Positions 1-7,839 of a DNA stretch of 64,000 nt are shown in pieces (position 1 is the stretch's first letter; every line of letters starts with the position of its first letter). Under the pieces are notes generated by a model. The model was not told the DNA's origin. It ran no database searches and saw nothing but the letters and a program-made list of their open reading frames with translations. A program made the position numbers and the translations under genes. Location: contig CAYJKJ010000007.1 of the NCBI GenBank assembly GCA_964370715.1, forward strand, positions 54,903 to 118,902, in the 5' to 3' direction. The DNA is from CAYJAY01 sp964370715. Its GTDB lineage: Bacteria; Bacillota; Clostridia; Oscillospirales; Ruminococcaceae.

Positions 1-402
1 CCGGCGTTAATGCCGTTTTTGTTAGGTTTCATATTGTTGTTTTTAGCATTCAGACTTCGTGGAGTTGCTTTAAAAGCCGGCGCAAAATTTGATTTTTTAT
101 CAGTTAGCAAGATAAAAACTTTCGTTAATCTCAGAGAAACAAAGGTTGCGACTTTTGTTATCGTTGCATTTTTTGTTTATGTTTTGGTCTTTATTCCATT
201 ATGTAGAGAATATTTAAACTTTTTTGTAATGTTCCAAGGATTTCCGTTTTTAGTAGCAACGTTTTTGTTCTTGGCTTTGCAAATGGTTGTTTTTAACAAG
301 AAAAATCTCAAAGTCATATTAATGTCTTTGTTAGTGGCCGCTATATTTGCCGGGGCGATAACCTATGGGTTTGGAACGCTGGCTCTTATACCGCTACCAT
401 AG
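1..402 (+). CDS. tctB: Tripartite tricarboxylate transporter small membrane subunit TctB (5' end missing)
   Basis: The frame is open to the first base of the window, so this is the C-terminal part of a longer gene; an in-frame ATG at 10 is probably internal. The visible 130-odd residues form three to four hydrophobic segments, with a Pro-Phe-rich helix at the very start, as in the second half of TctB proteins (usually about 150-170 residues). TctB is the small subunit of the TctCBA secondary transporters, which use an extracytoplasmic binding protein. The stop is followed 18 bases later by the tctA start with an AAAGGAGA Shine-Dalgarno, so the two are one operon. The binding protein TctC would be expected just upstream of the window. 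The family call rests mainly on topology and the tctA neighbour. Confidence 0.75.
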   Translation, partial: PALMPFLLGFILLFLAFRLRGVALKAGAKFDFLSVSKIKTFVNLRETKVATFVIVAFFVYVLVFIPLCREYLNFFVMFQGFPFLVATFLFLALQMVVFNKKNLKVILMSLLVAAIFAGAITYGFGTLALIPLP

Positions 403-420
403 AAAGGAGACAACGTATAA

Positions 421-1959
421 ATGGATAGTATAATAAATCTTGGTCGAGAGTTTATAGGCTTGATGGATCCTGTTGTTCTCTTAATTCTTTTGAGTTCCAC
501 CCTTTTGGGGGTTGTTATCGGAGCGTTGCCGGGGCTTTCCGCAACGATGGGTATCGCTCTTTTAACGGGTCTCACATATCAATTCCCGATTGAATACACC
601 TTTGCTATATTGATGGGTGTTTATGTTGGCGCTATCTACGGCGGAAGTATGTCGGCTATTCTTCTTAATATTCCGGGAACGGCAAGCGCCGCTGCGACTG
701 CTCTTGAGGGATATCCTCTTGCGAAACAGGGAAAAGCCGAAACGGCGATTAAGGTTACCCGTGCCGCTTCTATTCTAGGAACGTTTATCGGGGTTTTGGC
801 TCTCGCTTTGATAGCTCCTCCGATGACTACGATTGCGCTTATGTTTAAAAGCCCCGAATACACAATGCTTGCGGTTTTCGGCGTTTTAATCTGCGGTTCT
901 ATCGTTACTACCGACATTCCGCTTAAAGGCTGGATTGGCGGAGTTATCGGGCTTTTGATCTCGATGATAGGCCTAGATGTTGTTAAAAGTGCGCCAAGGT
1001 TTGATTTTGGCGTAACCGAACTACTAGGCGGAATTTCGATGGTTCCGGCGATGATAGGGTTCTATGCTGTTCCCGAAGTTATAAAGGCTTTCGCGAAGAT
1101 GGGAACACAGGATGTCAAGGTTGGAAAAGCAAAAGACGACGTTAAAGCAAAAGTTCCTGTTTGGGGAACGGTGTTTAAAAATCTTCGATTGGTGGTTCAA
1201 TCGGCTCTAATTGGTTTGGGCGTTGGTTCGCTTCCCGGAGTTGGCGAAGATGTTGCCGCTTGGGTTAGCTATGACGCCGCCAAAAAGACAAGCAAAACCC
1301 CCGAAAAGTTCGGCACAGGTTGCTATGAGGGCGCTATTGCTCCCGAGGTTGCAAACAACTCGGCGATAGGCGGAGCGCTTATTCCGATGTTAACGCTTGC
1401 AGTTCCGGGGTCTCCCCCGGCGGCGGTGCTTTTGGGCGCATTGATGATACATAACATTCGTCCGGGTCCCATGATTATGACCGACAATCCAACATTCATA
1501 AGCTATATATCTGCGCTTTTATTCCTTGCGGTTTTGGCTCTTTGGGTAGCGGGTCTAATCCTTGCAAAACCGATGACACAGATATTAAAAGTTCCTACTC
1601 AATATCTTATGCCGATAGTTGGGGCGCTCTCGATAGTTGGCGCATACGCTATTAGCAACCGCCCTTTCGATATTCTTATCGCTGTTGTGTTCGGCGTTTT
1701 GGGCTATTTCCTAGATAAAATGCATTATTCACCGGCACCGATAGTTTTGGGGCTAATCTTGGGCGGAATGATCGACGAAAACTTCCGTCGTTCTCTCATC
1801 GTTAGCCGAGGAGATCCTATGACATTCTTCTCGATAACGGAACATCCGATTTCGCTTTTGTTCTTTGTTATTATAATCATAACTATCATCAGCCAAATAA
1901 TTCCGAGAAAGAAAAAACAAACGGCAACGAGCGAAGAAACATCTTCAACCGACAATTAA
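421..1959 (+). CDS. tctA: Tripartite tricarboxylate transporter large permease TctA
   Basis: A 512-residue membrane protein with about ten to twelve hydrophobic segments. It shows the TctA family hallmarks: an N-terminal GALPGLSATMGIALL region at about residues 35-50 and a second GVGSLPGVGEDVAAW region near 270, the two pseudo-repeats of the family, plus the conserved NNSAIGGALIPMLTLAVPGS stretch around 315. TctA is the main cation-coupled permease that takes carboxylates (citrate-like di- and tricarboxylates, also some sugar acids) from TctC. Length is normal. The substrate cannot be read from the sequence; the downstream transketolase and hydroxyacid dehydrogenase suggest a hydroxylated carboxylate (inference). 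Confidence 0.95.
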   Translation: MDSIINLGREFIGLMDPVVLLILLSSTLLGVVIGALPGLSATMGIALLTGLTYQFPIEYTFAILMGVYVGAIYGGSMSAILLNIPGTASAAATALEGYPLAKQGKAETAIKVTRAASILGTFIGVLALALIAPPMTTIALMFKSPEYTMLAVFGVLICGSIVTTDIPLKGWIGGVIGLLISMIGLDVVKSAPRFDFGVTELLGGISMVPAMIGFYAVPEVIKAFAKMGTQDVKVGKAKDDVKAKVPVWGTVFKNLRLVVQSALIGLGVGSLPGVGEDVAAWVSYDAAKKTSKTPEKFGTGCYEGAIAPEVANNSAIGGALIPMLTLAVPGSPPAAVLLGALMIHNIRPGPMIMTDNPTFISYISALLFLAVLALWVAGLILAKPMTQILKVPTQYLMPIVGALSIVGAYAISNRPFDILIAVVFGVLGYFLDKMHYSPAPIVLGLILGGMIDENFRRSLIVSRGDPMTFFSITEHPISLLFFVIIIITIISQIIPRKKKQTATSEETSSTDN

Positions 1960-1968
1960 CAAACAGAA

Positions 1969-2012
1969 ATATTAATCGCCATTTAGGGCTATCACCCTTG
2001 GGCGATTAATAT
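1969..2012 (+). other. Stem-loop between tctA and the racemase-like gene
   Basis: Perfect 12-bp arms (1969-1980 and 2001-2012) enclose a 20-base loop that carries its own short hairpin, AGGG/CCCT. No run of T follows, so it is not a standard intrinsic terminator. It may protect or cut the transcript so that transporter and enzyme genes are expressed at different levels. The loop shares the 13-mer AGGGCTATCACCC with the hairpin downstream of cstA at 14162. Confidence 0.6.
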
Positions 2013-2081
2013 ATGCTTAACTAAAAAATGTTGAAACACCTCTTGATAGGTTGACACATTATTAAAGGAGAATTTTTAACT

Positions 2082-2741
2082 ATGGCAAAAAAACTTTATA
2101 CAATTAACACAATAAACAATTTTAACGACATTATCTTCAATCCATTTGGAAAACCGTTTGCAGAAGCAAACCCCGATATCGAAGTCTATAACATTATGGA
2201 CGACAGCCTTTTGAAATCAACGCTTCAAGACAAAGGAGTTTCGGAAAGCACCGCTACTCGTATGTTAAACTACGCAAAAGCGGCGGAACAAAGCGGAGCA
2301 GACGGAGTTATCGTCACCTGCACTTCGGTTAATATGGCTACCAAAGCCATTCGCCCATTCCTTAGCATTCCAATATTAAACATCGAAGAACCTGTTGCAG
2401 AGATGGCGGTTGATGCCGGCAAAAAAATCGGAATTCTTGCAACTCTTCCAACCAGCCCCGGCGCTATCGAAAGAGTTATGAGAGAAAAAGCGGCGGAAAA
2501 AGGAAAAGATATCGAGATCGTTGTTAAAGTTGCCGAGGGCGCTTTCGATGTGCTTTCATCGGGCGACCGAGCAAAACACGATGAGATGGTTTGCGAAGCG
2601 CTTTATTCGTTGGCTAAAGAGGTTGATTGCATAGCGTTTGCGCAGATTTCGATGAGCCTTTTAAAACATGAGCCGGTTGATGTTCCTCTATTTAAAATAG
2701 GTCCATCCGGATTTGAAAAGATCAAAGAGATGATGGGATAA
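2082..2741 (+). CDS. Aspartate/glutamate racemase-family protein
   Basis: A 219-residue cytoplasmic protein of the Asp/Glu racemase superfamily, which also includes hydantoin racemase, maleate isomerase and arylmalonate decarboxylase. The first half has the catalytic-type motif VTCTSVN with Cys80. At the place where racemases carry the second catalytic cysteine (usually GCT) this protein reads AFAQISM, with Gln188. It is therefore unlikely to be a two-base racemase; single-cysteine members do isomerisation or decarboxylation. AAAGGAG lies 8 bases before the start. It sits between a carboxylate transporter and a split transketolase, so it probably acts on the imported acid or its product. Family certain, reaction unknown. 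Confidence 0.8.
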   Translation: MAKKLYTINTINNFNDIIFNPFGKPFAEANPDIEVYNIMDDSLLKSTLQDKGVSESTATRMLNYAKAAEQSGADGVIVTCTSVNMATKAIRPFLSIPILNIEEPVAEMAVDAGKKIGILATLPTSPGAIERVMREKAAEKGKDIEIVVKVAEGAFDVLSSGDRAKHDEMVCEALYSLAKEVDCIAFAQISMSLLKHEPVDVPLFKIGPSGFEKIKEMMG

Positions 2742-2792
2742 TTTAAAAGGCAGTTTTTATCCATACAAAAAATTAAATAAGGAGTTATAAAA

Positions 2793-3623
2793 ATGATAGA
2801 TGCTAAAAGAGTGAGCGAACTTAAAGAACAAGCAAAAACAGTTCGTTTAACGATACTCGAGATGATACATAAAGCACAATCGGGACACCCGGGCGGAAGT
2901 TTATCCGCAACCGATATAATGACTGCGCTTTATTTCGATGAACTAAACATCAACCCTTCCGAACCGAAATGGGAAGACCGAGATAGATTTGTTTTGTCTA
3001 AAGGCCACGTTTGCCCCGTTTTATATACCTGCCTAGGTCTTAGAGGTTATTTTGACAAAAGCGTGTTTTCGACATTGCGCAAAGAAGGAAGCATTCTTCA
3101 AGGGCATCCCGACATGAAACGTTGCCCCGGCGTTGATATCTCGACAGGAAGCTTGGGCCAAGGAATGAGCGTGGCTTGCGGAATGGCGCTTGGCGGAAAA
3201 CGAGATAAAAAAGACTATCGTGTGTTCACCCTTTTGGGGGACGGCGAAACAAACGAAGGCCAAATTTGGGAGGGCGCACAAGCCGCTGTTAAATACCAAC
3301 TTGACAACCTCGTTGTTATCGTTGACAACAACGGTTTGCAAAACGACAACATCTGTGATGTTGTTATGCCAACCCTTGATATCGAGAAAAAATTCGAAGC
3401 GTTTGGTTTTGAAACAGTTACGATTGATGGCCATGATATGGCGGAAATTTTGGAAGCGCTCGAAAAGATGCGCAACAAAAACAAAAAACCAAAATGCATA
3501 GTCTGCAAAACCGTTAAAGGAAAAGGCGTTTCGTTTATGGAAAACGTTGTTATGTGGCATGGAATGGCTCCGAACGACGAGCAGTATGCACAGGCGGTTA
3601 AGGATATTAAGGAGGGGTTTTAA
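2793..3623 (+). CDS. Transketolase, N-terminal (TPP pyrophosphate-binding) subunit
   Basis: A 276-residue protein equal to the first domain of transketolase. Visible motifs are GHPGGSLSATDI near residue 31, the LSKGHVCP stretch near 70, and the thiamine diphosphate signature GDGETNEG...NNGLQND around 148-180, where Asp and Asn bind the Mg2+-diphosphate. The C-terminal half of the enzyme is the next gene, 3 bases on. Two-gene transketolases of this kind work as heterotetramers and transfer a two-carbon ketol unit. AAGGAG precedes the start. Its place next to a carboxylate transporter suggests a dedicated catabolic transketolase and not the housekeeping one (inference). Confidence 0.93.
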   Translation: MIDAKRVSELKEQAKTVRLTILEMIHKAQSGHPGGSLSATDIMTALYFDELNINPSEPKWEDRDRFVLSKGHVCPVLYTCLGLRGYFDKSVFSTLRKEGSILQGHPDMKRCPGVDISTGSLGQGMSVACGMALGGKRDKKDYRVFTLLGDGETNEGQIWEGAQAAVKYQLDNLVVIVDNNGLQNDNICDVVMPTLDIEKKFEAFGFETVTIDGHDMAEILEALEKMRNKNKKPKCIVCKTVKGKGVSFMENVVMWHGMAPNDEQYAQAVKDIKEGF

Positions 3624-3626
3624 AAA

Positions 3627-4565
3627 ATGAGCGATATTAAAAGCATAGCAACCCGAGACGGATATGGCGAAGAGATCCTTAATCTTGGTTTGAAAAATAA
3701 AGATATCTATGTTGTTGATTGCGATATCGGAAAATCTTGCAAAACAGTTCCGTTTAGCGAACAACTTCCTGAACAATATGTCAACGTTGGAATTGCGGAA
3801 CAAAACGCAGCCGGAGTTGCGGCAGGGCTTGCAACAACGGGGAAAATTCCCTTTGTAACGACATATGCTGTTTTTGGAAGCATGAGAATGGTTGAACAGA
3901 TAAGGCAGGAGATTTGCTACCCGAAACTCAACGTTAAAATAGCGTGTAGCCACGGCGGGTTGACCCCCGCAAACGATGGCGCAAGCCACCAATGTATCGA
4001 AGATATGGGCATTTTAAGAACGATACCAAACATGACGGTTTGTATGCCGGCAGACTACAACGCAACAAGAAAGCTAGTTGCGGCGGCGGCAGAGTTTGAC
4101 GGGCCGGTTTATCTTAGATTTACAAGAGACCCAATCCCCGTTATATACGACGAAAACGAAACGTTTGAACTTGGAAAAGCAAAACAACTTCAAGACGGAA
4201 AAGATGCAACGTTGATAGCAAACGGCGATATTCTTTGCCTTGCAATCGAAGCGGCAAAACAACTTGAACAACAAGGATTGTCGATTAGGGTTGTTGATAT
4301 GCACACGATTAAACCGCTCGACACAAAGGCGGTTGAAGATGCGATTAACGACACAGGCCGAATTGTCACTATCGAAGACCATAACATTATCAATGGGCTT
4401 GGAAGCGCTGTTTGCGAAGTTGTTGCGGAAAAGGGCAAAGGTATAGTTCGAAGAGTTGGTGTTCAAGACCAATTCGGCGAATCTGCACCATATGAAAAAC
4501 TTTTAGAAAAAAACAAGATAACGGTTGAAAATATCGTTAATGTTTGTAAGGAGATCTTGAAATAA
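3627..4565 (+). CDS. Transketolase, C-terminal (pyrimidine-binding) subunit
   Basis: A 312-residue partner of the preceding gene. It has the pyrimidine-binding domain with NVGIAEQNAAGVAAGLA near residue 55, whose Glu activates the thiamine cofactor, and the C-terminal transketolase domain with GDILCLAIEAAKQL at about 200. Its Shine-Dalgarno AAGGAGGGG lies inside the end of the N-terminal subunit gene, indicating translational coupling and equal amounts of the two chains. The stop and the start of the next gene overlap as TAATG. A frameshifted single gene is ruled out because each half has its own start, Shine-Dalgarno and family-typical ends. Confidence 0.93.
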   Translation: MSDIKSIATRDGYGEEILNLGLKNKDIYVVDCDIGKSCKTVPFSEQLPEQYVNVGIAEQNAAGVAAGLATTGKIPFVTTYAVFGSMRMVEQIRQEICYPKLNVKIACSHGGLTPANDGASHQCIEDMGILRTIPNMTVCMPADYNATRKLVAAAAEFDGPVYLRFTRDPIPVIYDENETFELGKAKQLQDGKDATLIANGDILCLAIEAAKQLEQQGLSIRVVDMHTIKPLDTKAVEDAINDTGRIVTIEDHNIINGLGSAVCEVVAEKGKGIVRRVGVQDQFGESAPYEKLLEKNKITVENIVNVCKEILK

Positions 4566-5530
4566 TGAAGATTGTAGTTTTAGATGGATATACCGAAAAT
4601 CCCGGAGATCTAAGCTGGGAAGCGCTTGAACAACTCGGCGAACTTAAAGTTTATGACAGAACGCCGATTAACGACGAACAAGAGATAATCAAAAGAATTG
4701 GCGATGCCGATGCGGTCTACACCAACAAAACGCCGATAAGCGCTAGCACCATTCAAGCTTGCAAAAACATTAAATTTATCTCGATGCTTGCAACGGGATA
4801 CAACGTTGTTGATGTTAAAGCGGCGGCAGAAAGAAACATTCCTGTTTGCAACGTTCCAACATACGGAACGGCGGCGGTAGGTCAGTTTGCAATAGCTTTG
4901 CTTCTCGAAATTTGTCACCACATCGGACACCACGACAAAGCGGTTCATGATGGGCGTTGGGAAAACTGCCAAGATTGGTGTTTTTGGGACTATCCGCTTA
5001 TCGAGCTTGCCGGAAAAACTATCGGTGTAATTGGGTTTGGGAAAATCGGACAATCGACAGGAACGCTTGCAAAAGCTTTGGGTATGAATGTTTTGGCATA
5101 TGATAGCTATCCTAATGACAGCGGAAAAGCTATTGCAGAATATGTTGAACTCGACAGTTTGCTTGCAAAATCCGATGTTATAGCTCTCCATTGCCCTTTA
5201 TTCCCCGAAACCGAAAACATCATCTGCAAAGAAAATATCGCAAAGATGAAAGACGGCGTTATCATAATCAACAACAGCAGAGGGCCTTTGGTTAACGAAC
5301 AAGATCTTACTGATGCGTTAAACAGCGGAAAGGTTTATGCAGCAGGGTTGGATGTTGTTTCGAGCGAACCGATAAAGGGCGATAATCCGCTACTAAAAGC
5401 GAAAAACTGCATAATAACTCCGCATATAAGCTGGGCGCCGCTCGAGAGCAGATCTCGCCTTATGGATGTTGCGGTCGAAAATCTTAGAAGCTTTAAAAAC
5501 GGAACAACCATCAATGCGGTTAATATCTAG
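4565..5530 (+). CDS. D-2-hydroxyacid dehydrogenase (hydroxypyruvate/glyoxylate reductase type)
   Basis: A 321-residue NAD(P)-dependent reductase of the D-isomer-specific 2-hydroxyacid dehydrogenase family. It shows the substrate-domain motif ATGYNVVDVKAA near residue 76, the Rossmann glycine signature GVIGFGKIGQ near 154, NNSRGPLVNE near 236 with the substrate-binding Arg, and TPHISWAPLESR near 285 with the catalytic His. Likely substrates are hydroxypyruvate or glyoxylate. Transketolase can use hydroxypyruvate as donor, which gives a biochemical reason for the pairing (inference). Its start overlaps the transketolase stop by one base. It is the last gene of the operon, before a clear terminator. 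Confidence 0.9.
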   Translation: MKIVVLDGYTENPGDLSWEALEQLGELKVYDRTPINDEQEIIKRIGDADAVYTNKTPISASTIQACKNIKFISMLATGYNVVDVKAAAERNIPVCNVPTYGTAAVGQFAIALLLEICHHIGHHDKAVHDGRWENCQDWCFWDYPLIELAGKTIGVIGFGKIGQSTGTLAKALGMNVLAYDSYPNDSGKAIAEYVELDSLLAKSDVIALHCPLFPETENIICKENIAKMKDGVIIINNSRGPLVNEQDLTDALNSGKVYAAGLDVVSSEPIKGDNPLLKAKNCIITPHISWAPLESRSRLMDVAVENLRSFKNGTTINAVNI

Positions 5531-5566
5531 GTTTAGTTGAATCGTTTTAGAATAATAAGTTAATGC

Positions 5567-5612
5567 AACCAACCGCCATGCCGAAAAAATCGGCTTGGCG
5601 GTTGGTTTTGGT
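5567..5612 (+). terminator. Intrinsic terminator of the tct-transketolase operon
   Basis: A GC-rich stem, AACCAACCGCC plus ATGCCGA pairing with TCGG plus TGGCGGTTGGTT around a short A loop, followed by TTTTGGTTT on the plus strand. Confidence 0.88.
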
Positions 5613-5654
5613 TTAAAACAAAAGCATATGATATTTTTCATAAACACTTGACAT

Positions 5655-5704
5655 AAAACGAATGAAGCTATATAGTGGTAACATTCACCATATAGCTTCA
5701 TTCG
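5655..5704 (-). terminator. Terminator of the XRE regulator gene
   Basis: Perfect 15-bp arms at 5659-5673 and 5690-5704 (CGAATGAAGCTATAT and its complement) overlap the last codons of the XRE gene. Read on the minus strand the hairpin is followed by TTTTATG. The short U-run makes it a moderate terminator; the symmetry would also let it act as a protein-binding site. Confidence 0.65.
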
Positions 5705-5913
5705 ATAGTAGCTTCATCAGGTATAAACTCCATGATATCATTCGGCGTGCATTTTAAAATACCACATAACTTATTTATTGTTTTGGTTGTGATGTTTTGA
5801 TTGTGTCTCAACCGATGGATAGTTCTATTGTCTATGCCCAACTGAGCTAGTTTATACCATGTTATATCTTTCTTTTCCATTGTCATGCGTAAAGCGTTGA
5901 AATTTATTGCCAT
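5698..5913 (-). CDS. Small XRE-family (Cro/CI-type) helix-turn-helix regulator
   Basis: A 71-residue protein that is nearly all DNA-binding domain. The helix-turn-helix runs through TWYKLAQLGIDNRTIHRLRHN (residues about 18-38, split here as TWYKLAQLGID and NRTIHRLRHN), followed by the family-typical NKLCGILKCTPNDIMEFIPDE tail. Small repressors of this kind usually control neighbouring accessory or mobile genes. AGAGGTGATATAGTT precedes the ATG on the minus strand. It diverges from the 55-residue gene at 6002, so the shared 88-bp gap probably holds its operator. No phage genes are nearby. Confidence 0.9.
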   Translation of the reverse strand: MAINFNALRMTMEKKDITWYKLAQLGIDNRTIHRLRHNQNITTKTINKLCGILKCTPNDIMEFIPDEATIE

Positions 5914-6001
5914 AACTATATCACCTCTATGTATAGTATAGGCGTATTTTTTTGATTTATTATAGTGAATAAAATCAGCATATTGTTGAAGGGTGGAGAT
6001 T

Positions 6002-6169
6002 ATGAACTATAAAAAAGCGTATCTTGAGTTGTTTAACGAAGTGACCGATATAATCGAAAAATTGAAACAAGCTCAGATAAAAGCCGAGGAAAACTGTGTT
6101 GGTTGTCCAAACACGATAGAAATACTACCTATAATAAAAAAAGATTTAGAATCTCCAACAAAAAAATAA
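6002..6169 (+). CDS. Small hypothetical protein, 55 residues
   Basis: An ATG preceded by GGTGGAGATT gives 55 codons ending at TAA. The product is charged and mostly helical: YLELFNEVTDIIEKLKQAQ (residues 8-26) looks amphipathic, followed by a CVGC pair at 32-35. Similar short helical proteins occur as accessory genes in Firmicutes, but no function is known to me. It is divergent from the XRE regulator, the usual position for a regulated target. Support is the good Shine-Dalgarno, the biased composition and the sensible gene boundaries. Confidence 0.6.
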   Translation: MNYKKAYLELFNEVTDIIEKLKQAQIKAEENCVGCPNTIEILPIIKKDLESPTKK

Positions 6170-6294
6170 CTTGAAAACAACTTGAAAATAACATTATTTA
6201 TCTTGTACTTAAACTAAAAACATGATATTATTTAAATAGTTATTTTAAATCAAAAAGGTTGTTGAACTTTTTGACAGTTGGGGGGGTTGCGGTT

Positions 6295-7629
6295 ATGGCT
6301 ATAAAAACACAAACAAAATCAAAATTAAAGGTGTTGTGGCTCGCTTTGGCGTTGGTTGCGGCGGCTTTTTTGATAGCTCCGAATGGGGAGGCTGCTGCTC
6401 CCGACGGTTTATATAGTGCAAAATTAAAGGTGCCGGACAGCAACGGTAGTACAACTGAAGTTTATATGCAGATTAGGGTTGATAATACTAATAATGAAGT
6501 AGTTTTGGGCGCAGGAACGTATGGCAACGTCAGTCACAATCCACAAGCTTCCTCTTGCCTTAGAACAGATTTTGGAGAGCCAACAAACGAAAGCGATCAA
6601 ATGTACAAAGATTATTCGGGCGTGTTTGACATAAATGCAAGGTATGCTCTTTTTAAAGCATCAACGACAAAGATATACGACACAAGTGGCAACACTGTAA
6701 CCTACACTTTCCCCGGCGCTATAACACAAATAGGGCATGGAGCATTTAAGGATTGGGGACACCCTGCACACTCTACAAACCTTACATACCTTACAAATGT
6801 GATAGTTCCGAACTCTGTTACAGAGATAGGGAGCGATGCGTTTCATAGTAGTAGCGTAAAAAGTGTTGATTTCAGCCAAGCGACAAATTTGGTTAGTATC
6901 AATAGCAGCACGTTTAATAGCTGCAAAAGTCTCACATCGGTTGACCTTAGCAACACAAAGATTACTAGATTAGAAACTTCAGTGTTTCAAAGTTGTGAGG
7001 CTTTAACCTCTGTTCAACTGCCGAATTCTCTTACACGTATTGAAAATACAGTTTTTTATGATACACACAATTTAACACACCTGACGATACCGCCCAATGT
7101 TAACTACATTGAAAATACAGCTTTTGAAGATCATTCAGTTTCACCCCGAACCAAGATACTTAAATTCACCGGGAATTTTGATAAATCTTTCAATACTATG
7201 GCAAACGCCAGTAATACATATGTCAAACTATTATACCCTGCCGGAAACCCAACTTGGGAAAACAGCGCCGAGGTTCAAGCGCTTGTTGCGGCGGGCAAAG
7301 CAGCGTCATATATTGCCTTTGCACCTACATCCCATGTTTCCGTTCTCGTTCCCGAAAAAACAACCCCAACGGTGCTTTCCGCTCCGGGGCAGAGGATAAC
7401 GTCAAACAACGCCGTGTTTTTGGTTAACATAGCTATAGGGGAATTCAGCGGAGTTTGGATAGACGGTTCTGCAATCTCGCCCGACACCTACACGGCAAGG
7501 GCGGTCGGCGAAAACACCGAGATAACGTTTAAACCATGGTTTGTCCGCTCGCTTGCGTATGGTCGGCACACGATAGCGTTTATAACTATCTATAACGACA
7601 TAGCAGGGTCGTATTTCTTTAGGGGATAG
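6295..7629 (+). CDS. Secreted BspA-type leucine-rich-repeat protein
   Basis: About 444 residues. The chosen ATG at 6295 starts a signal peptide: a basic KTQTKSKLK region, a hydrophobic core LWLALALVAAAFLI and a likely cut after EAAA. A TTG at 6259 is in frame but would spoil the signal. The middle (about 150-300) has four to five BspA-like LRR_5 repeats of the form LTSVDLSNTKITRLETSVFQSC and LTSVQLPNSLTRIENTVFYD. The last 100 residues look beta-rich and Ig-like. No LPXTG, S-layer or membrane anchor is visible, so it may be freely secreted. Family members bind host or surface proteins. A G-rich stretch lies before the start and a terminator after the stop; it seems monocistronic. Confidence 0.88.
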   Translation: MAIKTQTKSKLKVLWLALALVAAAFLIAPNGEAAAPDGLYSAKLKVPDSNGSTTEVYMQIRVDNTNNEVVLGAGTYGNVSHNPQASSCLRTDFGEPTNESDQMYKDYSGVFDINARYALFKASTTKIYDTSGNTVTYTFPGAITQIGHGAFKDWGHPAHSTNLTYLTNVIVPNSVTEIGSDAFHSSSVKSVDFSQATNLVSINSSTFNSCKSLTSVDLSNTKITRLETSVFQSCEALTSVQLPNSLTRIENTVFYDTHNLTHLTIPPNVNYIENTAFEDHSVSPRTKILKFTGNFDKSFNTMANASNTYVKLLYPAGNPTWENSAEVQALVAAGKAASYIAFAPTSHVSVLVPEKTTPTVLSAPGQRITSNNAVFLVNIAIGEFSGVWIDGSAISPDTYTARAVGENTEITFKPWFVRSLAYGRHTIAFITIYNDIAGSYFFRG

Positions 7630-7655
7630 CCGAAAAAATTATTAAAAATATTCGA

Positions 7656-7685
7656 CCGAGAGGATTTATCTTCCTCTCGGTTTTG
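7656..7685 (+). terminator. Terminator of the leucine-rich-repeat gene
   Basis: Nine-bp perfect stem CCGAGAGGA / TCCTCTCGG with a 7-base loop, followed by TTTTG. Confidence 0.85.
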
Positions 7686-7701
7686 TTGCGGTTAAATGCT
7701 G

Positions 7702-7730
7702 TTGACATTTATTTTGATATACTATACAAT
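7702..7730 (+). promoter_or_regulatory. Sigma-A-type promoter of glnA
   Basis: TTGACA at 7702-7707, a 17-base spacer and TACAAT at 7725-7730. Transcription would begin near 7737, giving an approximately 100-base leader ahead of glnA. Confidence 0.75.
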
Positions 7731-7747
7731 TATAAAAAGAACAATGG

Positions 7748-7807
7748 CGTTCATCAACTATTGGTTGCAAATAATTTTTTGCAATTGTTTTTGATGGACG
7801 TTTTTTT
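7748..7807 (+). promoter_or_regulatory. Leader terminator of glnA, probable ANTAR antitermination target
   Basis: A two-part stem: CGTTCATCAA (7748-7757) pairs with TTGATGGACG (7791-7800) and TTGCAAA (7765-7771) pairs with TTTGCAA (7778-7784). Seven T follow at once (7801-7807). It lies between the glnA promoter and its Shine-Dalgarno, so unless bypassed it would stop transcription of the operon. An alternative CAAC/GTTG hairpin (7755-7767) overlaps the 5' arm and could act in antitermination. The operon itself encodes an ANTAR-domain protein, a family that works by preventing such terminators. I could not identify a clean pair of ANTAR hexaloop hairpins. Confidence 0.7.
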
Positions 7808-7839
7808 ATAATTCAAAAATGTTTTTGAAAGGAATATTT

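Noticed and set aside
3033..3992. A 319-codon open frame on the minus strand over the two transketolase genes
   Set aside because: It runs antisense to two clear family members, has no Shine-Dalgarno and its Phe/Cys/Asn-rich product is typical of codon-bias shadows.
2793..4565. A frameshifted transketolase pseudogene
   Set aside because: Both halves have separate, well-placed ribosome sites and end at domain borders, as in known two-subunit transketolases.
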